Shown here: positions 7,602 through 15,986 of the stretch, piece after piece
How the letters are laid out: each line of letters opens with the position of its first letter
Numbering within the stretch: position 1 is the stretch's first letter
Origin: an uncultured Pelagibacteraceae bacterium
GTDB taxonomy: Bacteria > Pseudomonadota > Alphaproteobacteria > Pelagibacterales > Pelagibacteraceae
Reading direction: 5' to 3'
DNA: 42,326 bases
Assembly: GCA_902610515.1 (NCBI GenBank)
Contig: CACLVZ010000006.1
Span: forward strand, 1 to 42,326
Notes under the pieces: generated by a model
What the model saw: only the letters and a program-made list of their open reading frames with translations
What the model was told of the DNA's origin: nothing
The model's database searches: none
Translations under genes and position numbers: made by a program

Positions 7602-9306
7602 TTTTTTTCTGTTTATGTCGAATAATTTTAAATTTTAAATCACTTTGCTTTATTTGACTTATCAAGTTTGTAAAATTTTTCAAATCTTTAATTTGTAAAT
7701 CGAATGAAAAAGTTAAATATTCTTTTTTTCTTTTTAACATTTCTATGTTTATTATATTTCCTTTATTAAGGCCTATTAAAGAACTTATATGGCCTAAAGC
7801 ACCAGGTTTGTGTGGTAAATCCACTTCTATTGTGCTTGAATAGTTTTTTTCAATTCCGTTGACATTTTCAGTTGATTTGTCTTGCCAATATCTTCTTATT
7901 GCGGAACGAGCTTTTCCAGTAGCAGATGACATAAGCCAGTGCATAGATGGAGTAGCATTTTTTGAAGTTTCAATATTTACTAAATCTCCATTCTTTAAAA
8001 TTGTTTGCAAAGTAGCATGACTACCATTTATTGAGCAACCTACAGCACTGTTACCAATTTTAGTATGAACTGCATACGCAAAATCAATTGGTGTAGCTTT
8101 CTTTGGAAGTTTTATTACCGCTCCTTTTGGTGTGAAGCAAAATACGTTTTCCTGAAACATTTGTAATTTGGTAAATTCATAATAGTGCTCAGGACTTGTT
8201 CCTGCCTCTATTATTTCAACCAAGTCTCTCAACCAATCGTATTCTTTCCATGATAAATCAGAAAATTTTTCAGATGATTTATACTTCCAGTGAGATGCTA
8301 TTCCCCTTTGAGCAAACTCGTTCATTTCAAAGGTTCTAATTTGTATTTCTATACGATTTTTTTTTGGACCTATTACAGCTGTGTGTATAGATTTGTAATT
8401 ATTTATTTTAGGGGTTGATATATAATCTTTAAACTTTCCTGGTATTGTTGGAAATCTACTGTGAAATATACCTAAAGTTTTATAACAGTCCTCAACAGTT
8501 TTAACAATTACCCTGAAACCAATGATATCTGTTAATTGTTCTAAAGAGATTTTCTTATTCTGGATCTTTCTCCAAATAGAAAACGGAGTTTTTTCCCTTC
8601 CAGCTATTGTTGCAGTAATTCCATTTTTTTTTAAAAGGTCTATTAATTCTTTTGAAATAGAATTAAATGTGTCGTCTTTGTTATTTTTGATAAAATTTAA
8701 TCTTTCTAAAATTAAATCTCTCGCAGGTTTATTTAATACAGAAAAAGATAAGTCTTCCAACTCATCTCTAATTCTGTTCATTCCCATTCTATCAGCTAAT
8801 GGGGCATAAATTTCCATTGTTTCTTTTGCTTTTCTAATTATTTTTTCTTTGTCTTTAACAAATTGTATCGTCCTCATATTATGAAGTCTATCTGCAAGCT
8901 TAACTAATAAAACTCTTATATCTTTGGATGTTGCTAAAATTAGTTTTCTAAAATTTTCAGCCTTAGAGTCGCTCGATGCTTTGTTTTCTAGTGCTGATAT
9001 CTTTGTGACACCATCAACTAAATTTGCTACCTCTTCTCCGAATTCTTTTTTTACAGTTTCATAGGTTACATTAGTGTCTTCGATGGTATCATGGAGCAAT
9101 CCTGTTGTAATAGTAGCGCTATCTAGTTTTAATTCAGTTAATATTTTTGCAACAGCCACAGGATGAATAATATATGGAACTCCCTCCTCTCTTTTTTGAT
9201 TTTGATGAGCTGCTAATGCAAAACTATAAGCTTTATTTAACGAGTCTGAATTTAAGAATTTATTATAAGATTTGATCTGATCAATTAATTCGTTATTGTT
9301 AATCAT
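7558..9306 (-). CDS. spoT: (p)ppGpp synthetase/hydrolase, Rel/SpoT family, shortened C-terminus
   Basis: A 582-residue RelA/SpoT homologue. The HD hydrolase domain (about 25-190) keeps the metal residues H48, H72-D73 and the ED pair at 76-77. The synthetase domain (about 220-345) has GREKTPFSIWRKIQNKK and, at the diagnostic loop, KFKD (291-294), the basic type found in bifunctional enzymes rather than the acidic EFDD of RelA. A TGS domain follows (about 387-448). After that only about 45 residues precede a C-terminal ACT-like domain (about 492-565). Typical full-length proteins are near 700 residues or more, with a helical and a Cys-containing zinc-finger domain in between; both appear to be missing. 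Its ATG overlaps the folK stop. It should set stringent-response alarmone levels. Confidence 0.93.
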   Translation of the reverse strand: MINNNELIDQIKSYNKFLNSDSLNKAYSFALAAHQNQKREEGVPYIIHPVAVAKILTELKLDSATITTGLLHDTIEDTNVTYETVKKEFGEEVANLVDGVTKISALENKASSDSKAENFRKLILATSKDIRVLLVKLADRLHNMRTIQFVKDKEKIIRKAKETMEIYAPLADRMGMNRIRDELEDLSFSVLNKPARDLILERLNFIKNNKDDTFNSISKELIDLLKKNGITATIAGREKTPFSIWRKIQNKKISLEQLTDIIGFRVIVKTVEDCYKTLGIFHSRFPTIPGKFKDYISTPKINNYKSIHTAVIGPKKNRIEIQIRTFEMNEFAQRGIASHWKYKSSEKFSDLSWKEYDWLRDLVEIIEAGTSPEHYYEFTKLQMFQENVFCFTPKGAVIKLPKKATPIDFAYAVHTKIGNSAVGCSINGSHATLQTILKNGDLVNIETSKNATPSMHWLMSSATGKARSAIRRYWQDKSTENVNGIEKNYSSTIEVDLPHKPGALGHISSLIGLNKGNIINIEMLKRKKEYLTFSFDLQIKDLKNFTNLISQIKQSDLKFKIIRHKQKKNAFIRRIFENFTRN

Positions 9307-9818
9307 ATTTGAATATTAACATTTTTATGTAATCTTGTAATCTCAATCCTAGATTTTTGACTTAATTTATCTATTAAAAATTGGGCGTTTTTCTTAAGAA
9401 TTGGATGTGACCAATTAGGATCTATTTCTAATATCGGGTATAAAACAAAGTTTCTTAGATATGCCTTTGGATGAGGTATGTTTAATTTAGTTGAGTCCTT
9501 TATAATACCTTTAAAATCAATTATATCTATATCTATTACTCTAGGATCATTTTTTTTTGTTTTTGTTCTTCCAAGTTTTTTTTCTATCAATTTTATATTC
9601 TTTAAAAGTACGTTGTGGTCATTTTTAAAATCTGCAAGAACCCCAATATTTAAATATTTTGGTAATTTTTGATTAGGATAAGAGGGGGTTTCGTAAAAAT
9701 TTGAAACTTTTAGTATTTTAATTTTTCTTTCTAATAATAAATTTATTGCTATAGTGATATTTTCAAATCTTGTTCCAAAAGTTGAATTAAGGTTTGAGCC
9801 TAAGTTAAGGTGTATCAT
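9303..9818 (-). CDS. folK: 2-amino-4-hydroxy-6-hydroxymethyldihydropteridine pyrophosphokinase
   Basis: A 171-residue HPPK that pyrophosphorylates hydroxymethyl-dihydropterin in folate synthesis. Family features are LNLGSNL at the N-terminus, the [12 protein letters not shown] segment, the metal-binding [12 protein letters not shown] stretch (about residues 92-103) and the [19 protein letters not shown] signature. It sits between smpB and the Rel/Spo gene with ATGA junctions on both sides; many alphaproteobacteria keep folK near this place. Length is normal. No other folate gene is visible in the window. Confidence 0.95.
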   Translation of the reverse strand: MIHLNLGSNLNSTFGTRFENITIAINLLLERKIKILKVSNFYETPSYPNQKLPKYLNIGVLADFKNDHNVLLKNIKLIEKKLGRTKTKKNDPRVIDIDIIDFKGIIKDSTKLNIPHPKAYLRNFVLYPILEIDPNWSHPILKKNAQFLIDKLSQKSRIEITRLHKNVNIQI

Positions 9819-10288
9819 CTATTGTTTCGGCTTAGTAATCTTACCTTTTCTCTGTTCCAGTCTTTTGTCTTCTTGACTTGTCTTTTATCATAGAGTTTTT
9901 TTCCTTTTGCAACTGCAATTTCTACTTTTACTTTGCCTTTACTAAAATACATTTTAGTTGGAATTAAAGTCAAACCATCCTGATTTATTCTTCCTATAAG
10001 TTTATTAATTTCTTTTTTATTTAGCAAAAGTTTTCTGTCGCTTTTAGGATTATGGTTGTTATATGAAGACTGTCTATACAATGGTATATGGGAATTAATC
10101 AAAAAGAGCTCACCATTATTATCAATCGCATAAGAGTCAGCTATACTACCTTTTCCATCTCTAAGAGACTTTACCTCAGATCCCTTTAAAGATATTCCTG
10201 CTTCGAAAATTTCTAAAAAAAAATAATTAAAAGTTGCTTTTCTATTCAAACAAATTATTTTTTTTCCAGGTGACTTGATCTGTTTCAT
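9815..10288 (-). CDS. smpB: SsrA-binding protein SmpB
   Basis: A 157-residue tmRNA-binding protein for trans-translation, which rescues stalled ribosomes. It shows the SmpB core: an N-terminal [31 protein letters not shown] segment (about 16-46), then [12 protein letters not shown], and the basic C-terminal tail [19 protein letters not shown] that enters the decoding centre. The start codon shares a base with the dapA stop (TAATG), so the pair is translationally coupled; dapA-smpB is a familiar alphaproteobacterial neighbourhood. The tmRNA gene itself is not in this window. Confidence 0.97.
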   Translation of the reverse strand: MKQIKSPGKKIICLNRKATFNYFFLEIFEAGISLKGSEVKSLRDGKGSIADSYAIDNNGELFLINSHIPLYRQSSYNNHNPKSDRKLLLNKKEINKLIGRINQDGLTLIPTKMYFSKGKVKVEIAVAKGKKLYDKRQVKKTKDWNREKVRLLSRNNR

Positions 10289-11157
10289 TAAAGTAATTTT
10301 GCTACTTTAAGTGCCTGAGATACTTTTTTTTTAGTTTCTTCTCTTATCTCGACTAATGGCAACCTTACTGAAGGGTTGCACATGCCTAGTAAAGACGCAG
10401 CATATTTAACTGGGGAGGGATTACTTTCAATAAATAATGCTGAATGTAATGGTTGTAAAAGTTTGTCAATTTCATTTGCTTGATTAATATTATTAGTGCA
10501 AGCTTTTTGAAAATCAGAAGACAATTTTGCAGCTATATTTGCTGTGACGCCGATTGCTCCAACTCCACCTCGTTTATTAAATTCTAAAGCATTGTCATCA
10601 TTTCCAGTAAGTTGAATAAATTCTCTGCCCATGGCTTTTAATTGTTGATCAACTCTTTTTAGATCTCCAGTGGCATCCTTAACTCCAACTATATTTTTAA
10701 GTTCGTAAAGTTTTGACATTGTCTCGACTGACATGTCTATAACCGATCTAGATGGAATATTGTAAATGATAATTGGTATACCGACACTGTCATTAATCTT
10801 TTTATAGTGTTGATATAAACCTTCTTGAGTTGGTTTGTTGTAGTATGGTGTTACTACAAGTAAAGCATCGGATCCGGCTTTCTCGGCAAACTTAGATAGA
10901 TCAACAGCCTCGTCTGTCGAATTTGAGCCTGTTCCTGCTATAACTGGTATTTTACCTTTGCACTCACTTACTGAGATTTCTATAATTTTTTTATGTTCAC
11001 TATGAGATAAAGTTGGGGATTCTCCAGTAGTGCCCCCTGGCACTAACCCATTAGTTCCATTTTTTAAGTGATAATTAATAAGATTTCTGTAAGTGTTCTC
11101 ATCAAGATTATCATCTTTGAATGGAGTAATTAAAGCAACAATTGATCCTTTAAGCAT
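10288..11157 (-). CDS. dapA: 4-hydroxy-tetrahydrodipicolinate synthase
   Basis: A 289-residue TIM-barrel aldolase that condenses pyruvate with aspartate semialdehyde, the first step of the lysine/diaminopimelate branch; it supplies peptidoglycan and protein synthesis. Visible are the GTTGES motif with T44/T45, [14 protein letters not shown] (102-115), the tyrosine in IIYNIPSR (Y132) and the Schiff-base lysine in VGVKDATGD (K160). It is the first gene of the ten-gene minus-strand unit ending with recO and is divergent from the transglycosylase across only 31 bp. Confidence 0.98.
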   Translation of the reverse strand: MLKGSIVALITPFKDDNLDENTYRNLINYHLKNGTNGLVPGGTTGESPTLSHSEHKKIIEISVSECKGKIPVIAGTGSNSTDEAVDLSKFAEKAGSDALLVVTPYYNKPTQEGLYQHYKKINDSVGIPIIIYNIPSRSVIDMSVETMSKLYELKNIVGVKDATGDLKRVDQQLKAMGREFIQLTGNDDNALEFNKRGGVGAIGVTANIAAKLSSDFQKACTNNINQANEIDKLLQPLHSALFIESNPSPVKYAASLLGMCNPSVRLPLVEIREETKKKVSQALKVAKLL

Positions 11158-11188
11158 AAAACAATATAAGGTAGATATCCTTAAACTT

Positions 11189-13435
11189 ATGCTTAATAGA
11201 TTAATTAGTCTAGTGGTTTTATTCTCAATTTTAAATATTGATAGCGTTTATTCTGAAACAAATTTCATTTTCCCTCAAAAAAAACCATCCATTTTTAAGA
11301 AATCTCAAAAAGAAATACAAAATGTTTTAAACAAGAATCTGCCAACACCAAAACCGGTTTTGGAAAAAAAAGTAGATAATAAACCTGAAGTAAGTGAGCA
11401 AAAAAAAGACGATAAAGAATTAGCTAAAGAAAATGTTAAAGAAAACACAACAAAAAAAGTATCTTTATTTGTACTACCACAAAAAAAACCAATTACTTAT
11501 AAAGTGTCCTCTAAAGAAATTGAAAGTTCAAAAGTTTTAAACAAAAAGGACTTTGAGAAAGCAAAAGAAACAATCAAATTCATAAAAGAAAAAAAATGGA
11601 ACAGTGCGCTGAAAAGCGCGCAAAGAGTTAAAGATAGTGAATTTAGAAAACTTATTACCTGGATGCATTTAAAAACAACCAGAAATGGGGCTAGCTTCAA
11701 TGAGTATAAAAAATTTATAGAACAGAATGACTATTATCCAAGAATTAATAGAATAAGATATTTAGCTGAAGAAAAAATATATTTAAGAAATAATTCACCT
11801 ACATCAATAATTAATTGGTTTGAAAAATATCCTCCATTAGGAGGTTTAGGTAAAATTAAATTAGCTGAAGCCTATTTAGAACAAGGAAAATTAGAAAAAG
11901 TTAAAGAATTAGTAAAAGACGGATGGATAACTGCTGAAATTAGAAAGAATGATTTAGGTTATTACAGAGCTAAATTTAAAAAATTTATTACATCTGATGA
12001 TCATGTAAAAAGAGCAGATTATTTAGCATGGGAAAGGAAATACTGGGATCTAAAAAGAATGCTTAAGTATTTGCCTACAGATCAAAGGGCTCTTTATAAT
12101 GCAAGACAAATTTTAATGAGCAACTCTTACGGTGTAGACAATGCAATAGCAAAGGTGCCTCAATATTTAAAAAAAGATCCTGGTCTAGAGTTTGATAGAT
12201 TAAGATGGAGAAACCGAAGAGGACGATTAGAGGGATCTTTAGAGATATTATATCAAAACGCAAATAAAACTGAGTCACAAATGATAAGACCAGATAAATG
12301 GTGGGAACAGAGAGAAAGTGTAACTAGAAGTTTAATTTACAAAAAAAGATATAAGACAGCATATAAGGTAGCAAGTGAACATTCATTATCATCTGGTCCA
12401 TCTTTTGCTGAAGCTGAATGGTTATCTGGGTGGATAGCTCTAACATTTTTAAAATCACCTGAATATGCAATTAGTCATTTTCAAAACTTTTATAACAATG
12501 TTGGATATCCGATAAGCTTAGCTAGAGGAGCATATTGGTTAGGAGAGTCATATGAAAAATTAAATGAAAAAGAAACTGCAAATAAGTTTTATTCAGATGC
12601 AGCAAAATTTCCAATGACCTACTATGGACAACTTGCTTTCAACAAGGTTAATCCTGGTGGGAATTTTGAATTAAGAGACGAAAGTAATTTTGATAAGGAT
12701 TATGAAAAAGAGTTTAAAAAAAATAAACTTATTAAACATGTAATTCTGTTACATGAACTTGATGCAAGCCAATATGCTAAAGATATTCTTAAACATTTGG
12801 CTGAACTTAATATTGAAAAAGGTAGTGAAGTTTTAGCAGCAGAGTTATCTACATCTGTTGAAAGATACGATTTTGCAATTCAAATATCAAAGAAAGCATC
12901 CTATGAAAAAAGATTTTTGAATAAATATAATTATCCAGTGATTGCTACTCCAAAAATTGTAAATAATAAACAGATGCCTAAACAAGAAATTGTTCTTGCA
13001 ATAATTAGACAAGAAAGTGAATTTGATAGAAAAGCGAATAGTTGGGCTGGAGCTAGAGGAATGATGCAATTAATGAAGTATACTGCTAAGATTGTAGCTA
13101 AACAAGCAAAACTACCCTACAGTATAAGTAGATTAACTGCAGATCCAGAATACAACATTAAACTTGGCTCTTATTATTTTAATGGATTGCTTAATGATTA
13201 TAATGGTGTTTTCCCATTTGCTATTGCTGCGTACAACGCGGGACCAAATAGAGTTAAAACTTGGAGAAGAGTGAACGGAGACCCATCTAAAGGTCAAATT
13301 TCTTATATTAACTGGATTGAACAAATAAGATTTGAAGAAACTAGAAATTATGTTCAACGAGTTCTAGAAAACATTAATGTTTATAAATATATTTTAAGAA
13401 AAGAGCCGGTTCAAATAGACAGCTATTTTAACTAA
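11189..13435 (+). CDS. slt: Soluble lytic murein transglycosylase (Slt70-like)
   Basis: A 748-residue exported peptidoglycan lyase that cleaves the MurNAc-GlcNAc bond to form 1,6-anhydro ends. I chose the ATG at 11189 because it gives a signal peptide (about 1-22, hydrophobic core LISLVVLFSIL, then SVYS/ET); the frame is open upstream but would run into dapA. A Lys/Glu-rich linker (about 24-120) contains a module present twice, PQKKP...KEI...VLNKK. An alpha-helical superhelix region follows to about 590, then the SLT domain with RQESEFDRKANS (catalytic E609), ARGMMQLM and IAAYNAGPNRV. It ends one base before the 3' end of tRNA-Ser on the other strand. Confidence 0.95.
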   Translation: MLNRLISLVVLFSILNIDSVYSETNFIFPQKKPSIFKKSQKEIQNVLNKNLPTPKPVLEKKVDNKPEVSEQKKDDKELAKENVKENTTKKVSLFVLPQKKPITYKVSSKEIESSKVLNKKDFEKAKETIKFIKEKKWNSALKSAQRVKDSEFRKLITWMHLKTTRNGASFNEYKKFIEQNDYYPRINRIRYLAEEKIYLRNNSPTSIINWFEKYPPLGGLGKIKLAEAYLEQGKLEKVKELVKDGWITAEIRKNDLGYYRAKFKKFITSDDHVKRADYLAWERKYWDLKRMLKYLPTDQRALYNARQILMSNSYGVDNAIAKVPQYLKKDPGLEFDRLRWRNRRGRLEGSLEILYQNANKTESQMIRPDKWWEQRESVTRSLIYKKRYKTAYKVASEHSLSSGPSFAEAEWLSGWIALTFLKSPEYAISHFQNFYNNVGYPISLARGAYWLGESYEKLNEKETANKFYSDAAKFPMTYYGQLAFNKVNPGGNFELRDESNFDKDYEKEFKKNKLIKHVILLHELDASQYAKDILKHLAELNIEKGSEVLAAELSTSVERYDFAIQISKKASYEKRFLNKYNYPVIATPKIVNNKQMPKQEIVLAIIRQESEFDRKANSWAGARGMMQLMKYTAKIVAKQAKLPYSISRLTADPEYNIKLGSYYFNGLLNDYNGVFPFAIAAYNAGPNRVKTWRRVNGDPSKGQISYINWIEQIRFEETRNYVQRVLENINVYKYILRKEPVQIDSYFN
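13413..13428. repeat. Inverted repeat in slt 3' end, just past tRNA-Ser
   Basis: AAATAG, then ACAG, then CTATTT: a perfect 6-bp stem with a 4-nt loop, 8 bp beyond the encoded CCA of the opposing tRNA gene and within the last codons of slt. It could mark the 3' end of the tRNA precursor or slow polymerase, but it has no U-tract on either strand and its arms are AT-rich, so a chance origin is quite possible. Confidence 0.35.
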
Positions 13436-13436
13436 A

Positions 13437-13531
13437 TGGCGGTGAGAGAGGGATTCGAACCCTCGGTAGCATAGTTAAATACTACGGAAGTTTAGCAAAC
13501 TCCTGGTTTAAACCAACTCACCCATCTCACC
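13437..13531 (-). tRNA. tRNA-Ser (anticodon GCT)
   Basis: The minus strand folds as a 95-nt class II tRNA. The acceptor arms are GGTGAGA (13525-13531) and TCTCACC (13441-13447), followed by discriminator G and an encoded CCA (13437-13440). The anticodon loop TTGCTAA gives anticodon GCT, reading AGC/AGU serine codons. A long variable arm follows, and the T arm has the GGTTCGAATCC core (antisense of ggattcgaacc at 13451-13461). It lies tail-to-tail with slt, one base apart, and head-to-head with the permease gene at 13587. A TATAAA-like element about 15 nt upstream may belong to its promoter, but no good -35 box matches. Confidence 0.97.
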
Positions 13532-13586
13532 ACAAGCTTTACGTATCTTTATAAAGAAAATTAACTTATATTGCACCAAATTTGTA

Positions 13587-14459
13587 ATGCAACAAAAACA
13601 ATTATCAGGAATTTTTTATGCAGCTTTTGCATCTCTTTGGTGGGGTGTTGTAGGGACGATTTTTTTCAAATTTGTATCTTTTGCATCATTTATAGAACTA
13701 ACTGTTCACAGAACTATTTGGACAGCAGTTCTATTAATTCTAACAACGAGTTTTTATAGAAAATGGCCAGAATTTAATAAAATTTTCAAAAAGAGAAAAA
13801 ATCAATTATTACTCTTTTTGTCAGGTTTGTTGGTAAGTATAAATTGGGGCACCTGGCTTTATGCCGTCAGCGTAAATAGATTATTAGACTCAAGTTTAGG
13901 ATATTATATCTATCCAATAATAAGTGTCTTTTTAGGAAGAGTTTTTTTGAAAGAAAAACTTAATAGAAATCAATTTATTGCTGTAATGCTAGTTGTAATT
14001 TCCTTATTTTACTTTTTACTAAAGTTAGGTGAATTACCTTGGATTGGTTTAACAGTTGCAATAACTTTTAGTATTTATGGATTAATAAGAAAAAAAATTA
14101 AAGTATCATCAGATATAGGACTGTTAATTGAAACTTTGTTAATTTCTCCAATTGCAATTGCATTATTTATTTACCTAGTAAATTTAAACCTAAATGTTTT
14201 TTCATATAAAGAACCTCTTTTATCTTTTTTTTTATTTTGGTCTGGCTTTATGACTTTAGTCCCTCTTTTTTTGTATACCTTAGGATTTAAGATTATTGGT
14301 ATCGGTCCAGCAAGTATGATTTTATTTTTAACTCCAACATCTCAATTTCTTTTGGGAATAACTTATTTTGATGAGATTCTAACTTTGGAAAAGTTTTTTG
14401 GTTTCATAATAATTTGGATAGCTGTATCTATTTATCTTAACGAATTACGTAAAGAGTAA
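13587..14459 (+). CDS. rarD: EamA-family permease, RarD-like
   Basis: A 290-residue integral membrane protein with about ten hydrophobic segments, in the drug/metabolite transporter superfamily. The N-terminal GIFYAAFASLWWGVVGTIFFKF..ELTVHRTIW and the SINWGTWLYAVSVNRLLDSSLGYYIYP segment are typical of the RarD branch of EamA proteins. Its substrate cannot be told from sequence; RarD members are annotated as chloramphenicol-sensitivity proteins with unproven function. The start ATG lies 55 bp from the tRNA-Ser 5' end. Its last 28 bp overlap the end of the convergent symporter gene. Confidence 0.88.
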   Translation: MQQKQLSGIFYAAFASLWWGVVGTIFFKFVSFASFIELTVHRTIWTAVLLILTTSFYRKWPEFNKIFKKRKNQLLLFLSGLLVSINWGTWLYAVSVNRLLDSSLGYYIYPIISVFLGRVFLKEKLNRNQFIAVMLVVISLFYFLLKLGELPWIGLTVAITFSIYGLIRKKIKVSSDIGLLIETLLISPIAIALFIYLVNLNLNVFSYKEPLLSFFLFWSGFMTLVPLFLYTLGFKIIGIGPASMILFLTPTSQFLLGITYFDEILTLEKFFGFIIIWIAVSIYLNELRKE

Positions 14460-15886
14460 GTCGTAATTATTACAAGTGGTACAATTAAAGCTAAAATAAA
14501 TGAGATAAATAGTAGGTTTGATAAGATAATCGGACTAAAATTTTCTATAGACATAATATTTCCCACTAGTAAACTTGATTGGAAATTCTGACTTGGGAAA
14601 AATAATAATCCTGAGCTTAATCCTAAAATTATTGATATTAAAGATAATCTTGTATTAATATTTTTCTTAAAAAAACCATAGAATACAGTAACAACAGCCG
14701 CACAACAAAGGAGATCAGCGAATAAAAATAAATATAAGATACTATAACCTTTAGAAGCAAAAACAAAAACAATCATACATAGTAATAAAATTAATTTATT
14801 GCTTTTATTTTTTATTTCTCTACCACTTAAAAATTTATTAATTTCTTTTCCATCAATTATTATAAGACTTGAAATAGCATTAATTAACGTGTCGATCGTG
14901 CTTAATGTTAAAGCTAAGGCTAAAACTAAAATAGAAACAATTATAAAAACATTATCATTTAATAACATCAATTTAAAAAAAGCTAAATCAGCTATTATTT
15001 TAGGGTCGATAGAAAAAGATATAAGACCTGTGTAGCCCATCCATAAAACAATCAAAAAAGAAATAATTGATGAATAAATTAAACTTTTTTTTAAAATAAG
15101 GTTGTTTCTTGCTGCGAATACTCGTTGCCAATTACCCTGATGAAATAAATTTGTTGCTGCTACAGCAATAAAAAATGTCAGTCCAGCAGTGTAATTTGGG
15201 ATATAATTTTTACTTACGAGTTTTGTAGAATTTTTTTTAATTAATTCATAACTATTTATTTCTAAGTTTCCTAAAATTAAAAATATAGAAAATAATATTA
15301 TACCCAGGACTATTAGAAATTGATATTTATCTGTAATAATTGAAAGCTTAAATCCACCTCTTAGTATATATAAAAGACATATGATTAAAGTTAGTCCAGA
15401 TGTTATCCATAAAGGTGTTTTTGAGATTAAATTTAATAAAAAAGCTATTGCTGTTACTTCGGCTATCAAGAAAATTGTTAAATAAAATAAAATTAAAATT
15501 AGTATTATCTTTAAAATTCTAGTTCCAAACCTTCTTTTTACAAACTCAGTTAAAGACATTCCATTAGGAAATTCTCTCCTAATTTTTGGACCAAAATTTA
15601 ATAAAAATAACATAGGTGCAGCCGTACCTAACGCATATCCAATTACTGCACCTATTCCTCCCCAGGTCGCTGCTGAAGCTGGACCAAATAATATCCAGGC
15701 TCCTAAAGCAGATGCTGATAAACTCATTGTTAATGAGAAAATACTCTCGTTTCTGTCACCAACTATGTGACTTTTTTTATTATCTGAAATTTTTTTTAAA
15801 TTTATAAAACCTAAAGCGATAAAAAATGCTCCTACCACTAGAGTAATAATTAATGTTGTTTGTGTTGATAAGTATATTTCTTTCAT
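14432..15886 (-). CDS. thiV: Sodium:solute symporter, ThiV-like (probable thiamine-precursor uptake)
   Basis: A 484-residue SSS-family transporter with about 13 predicted membrane segments. It includes SLSASALGAWILFGPASAA (about 52-70), the PNGMSLTEFVKRRFG loop and GGFKLSIITDKYQF. The family imports solutes with sodium. A TPP riboswitch directly precedes the ATG (15884-15886), so expression should fall when thiamine pyrophosphate is plentiful; this argues for uptake of thiamine or a precursor. In SAR11 a TPP-riboswitch-linked SSS protein called ThiV has been proposed to import the pyrimidine precursor HMP, and this gene fits that description. The substrate is inferred from regulation and family context, not from binding residues. 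The C-terminal codons overlap rarD on the other strand. Confidence 0.85.
   Translation of the reverse strand: MKEIYLSTQTTLIITLVVGAFFIALGFINLKKISDNKKSHIVGDRNESIFSLTMSLSASALGAWILFGPASAATWGGIGAVIGYALGTAAPMLFLLNFGPKIRREFPNGMSLTEFVKRRFGTRILKIILILILFYLTIFLIAEVTAIAFLLNLISKTPLWITSGLTLIICLLYILRGGFKLSIITDKYQFLIVLGIILFSIFLILGNLEINSYELIKKNSTKLVSKNYIPNYTAGLTFFIAVAATNLFHQGNWQRVFAARNNLILKKSLIYSSIISFLIVLWMGYTGLISFSIDPKIIADLAFFKLMLLNDNVFIIVSILVLALALTLSTIDTLINAISSLIIIDGKEINKFLSGREIKNKSNKLILLLCMIVFVFASKGYSILYLFLFADLLCCAAVVTVFYGFFKKNINTRLSLISIILGLSSGLLFFPSQNFQSSLLVGNIMSIENFSPIILSNLLFISFILALIVPLVIITTYSLRNSLR
14443..14468. repeat. Inverted repeat across the rarD/thiV coding overlap
   Basis: Arms AATTACG (14443-14449) and CGTAATT (14462-14468) are perfect over 7 bp with a 12-nt loop containing the rarD stop codon. 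It lies exactly where the convergent genes overlap, so both mRNAs could carry the hairpin at their 3' ends. No U-tract follows immediately. Possible terminator or processing signal, or chance. Confidence 0.4.
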
Positions 15887-15957
15887 TTATCCCTCACTGA
15901 ATTACCGGTCAGGTTCTTTGGGTATGATCTCAGTCTTTATGACACCCCTTACACAAA
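15882..15957 (-). promoter_or_regulatory. TPP riboswitch (THI element) controlling the symporter gene
   Basis: Read on the minus strand, the conserved TPP aptamer blocks occur in order: GGGGTG (15943-15948), CTGAGA (15928-15933), ATACCC (15920-15925), ACCTGA (15909-15914) and TGAGGGA (15890-15896). P3 is very small: GTC-ATAAA-GAC. The 3' conserved strand contains GAGGG, four bases before the ATG, so the ribosome-binding site is part of the aptamer itself. P1 can form between TTTGTGTA (15950-15957) and TAAATGAA (15882-15889) with one mismatch and two wobble pairs, and would cover the start codon. No separate expression platform fits, so translational control is expected. The P5 region has a C-A mismatch compared with the usual stem. 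Confidence 0.9.
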
Positions 15958-15986
15958 TTATATATTTATTTTAGGCAAGAAGTCAA
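15957..15986 (-). promoter_or_regulatory. Candidate promoter of the symporter gene inside the umuC 3' end
   Basis: On the minus strand TTGACT (15981-15986), an 18-bp spacer and TATAAT (15957-15962) match the sigma-70 consensus at 11 of 12 positions. The -10 box overlaps the stop codon of umuC. Transcription would begin near 15950, at or just inside the P1 stem of the TPP aptamer. AT-rich sequence makes -10 matches cheap, but the -35 match and spacing add weight. Confidence 0.6.

Noticed and set aside
11093-11188. Upstream extension of the transglycosylase reading frame into dapA
   Set aside because: It would bury the signal peptide behind 32 extra residues; the ATG at 11189 gives a proper export signal.
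13571-13759. A short frame overlapping the start of the RarD-like gene
   Set aside because: It is out of frame with the conserved EamA protein and has no conserved features.
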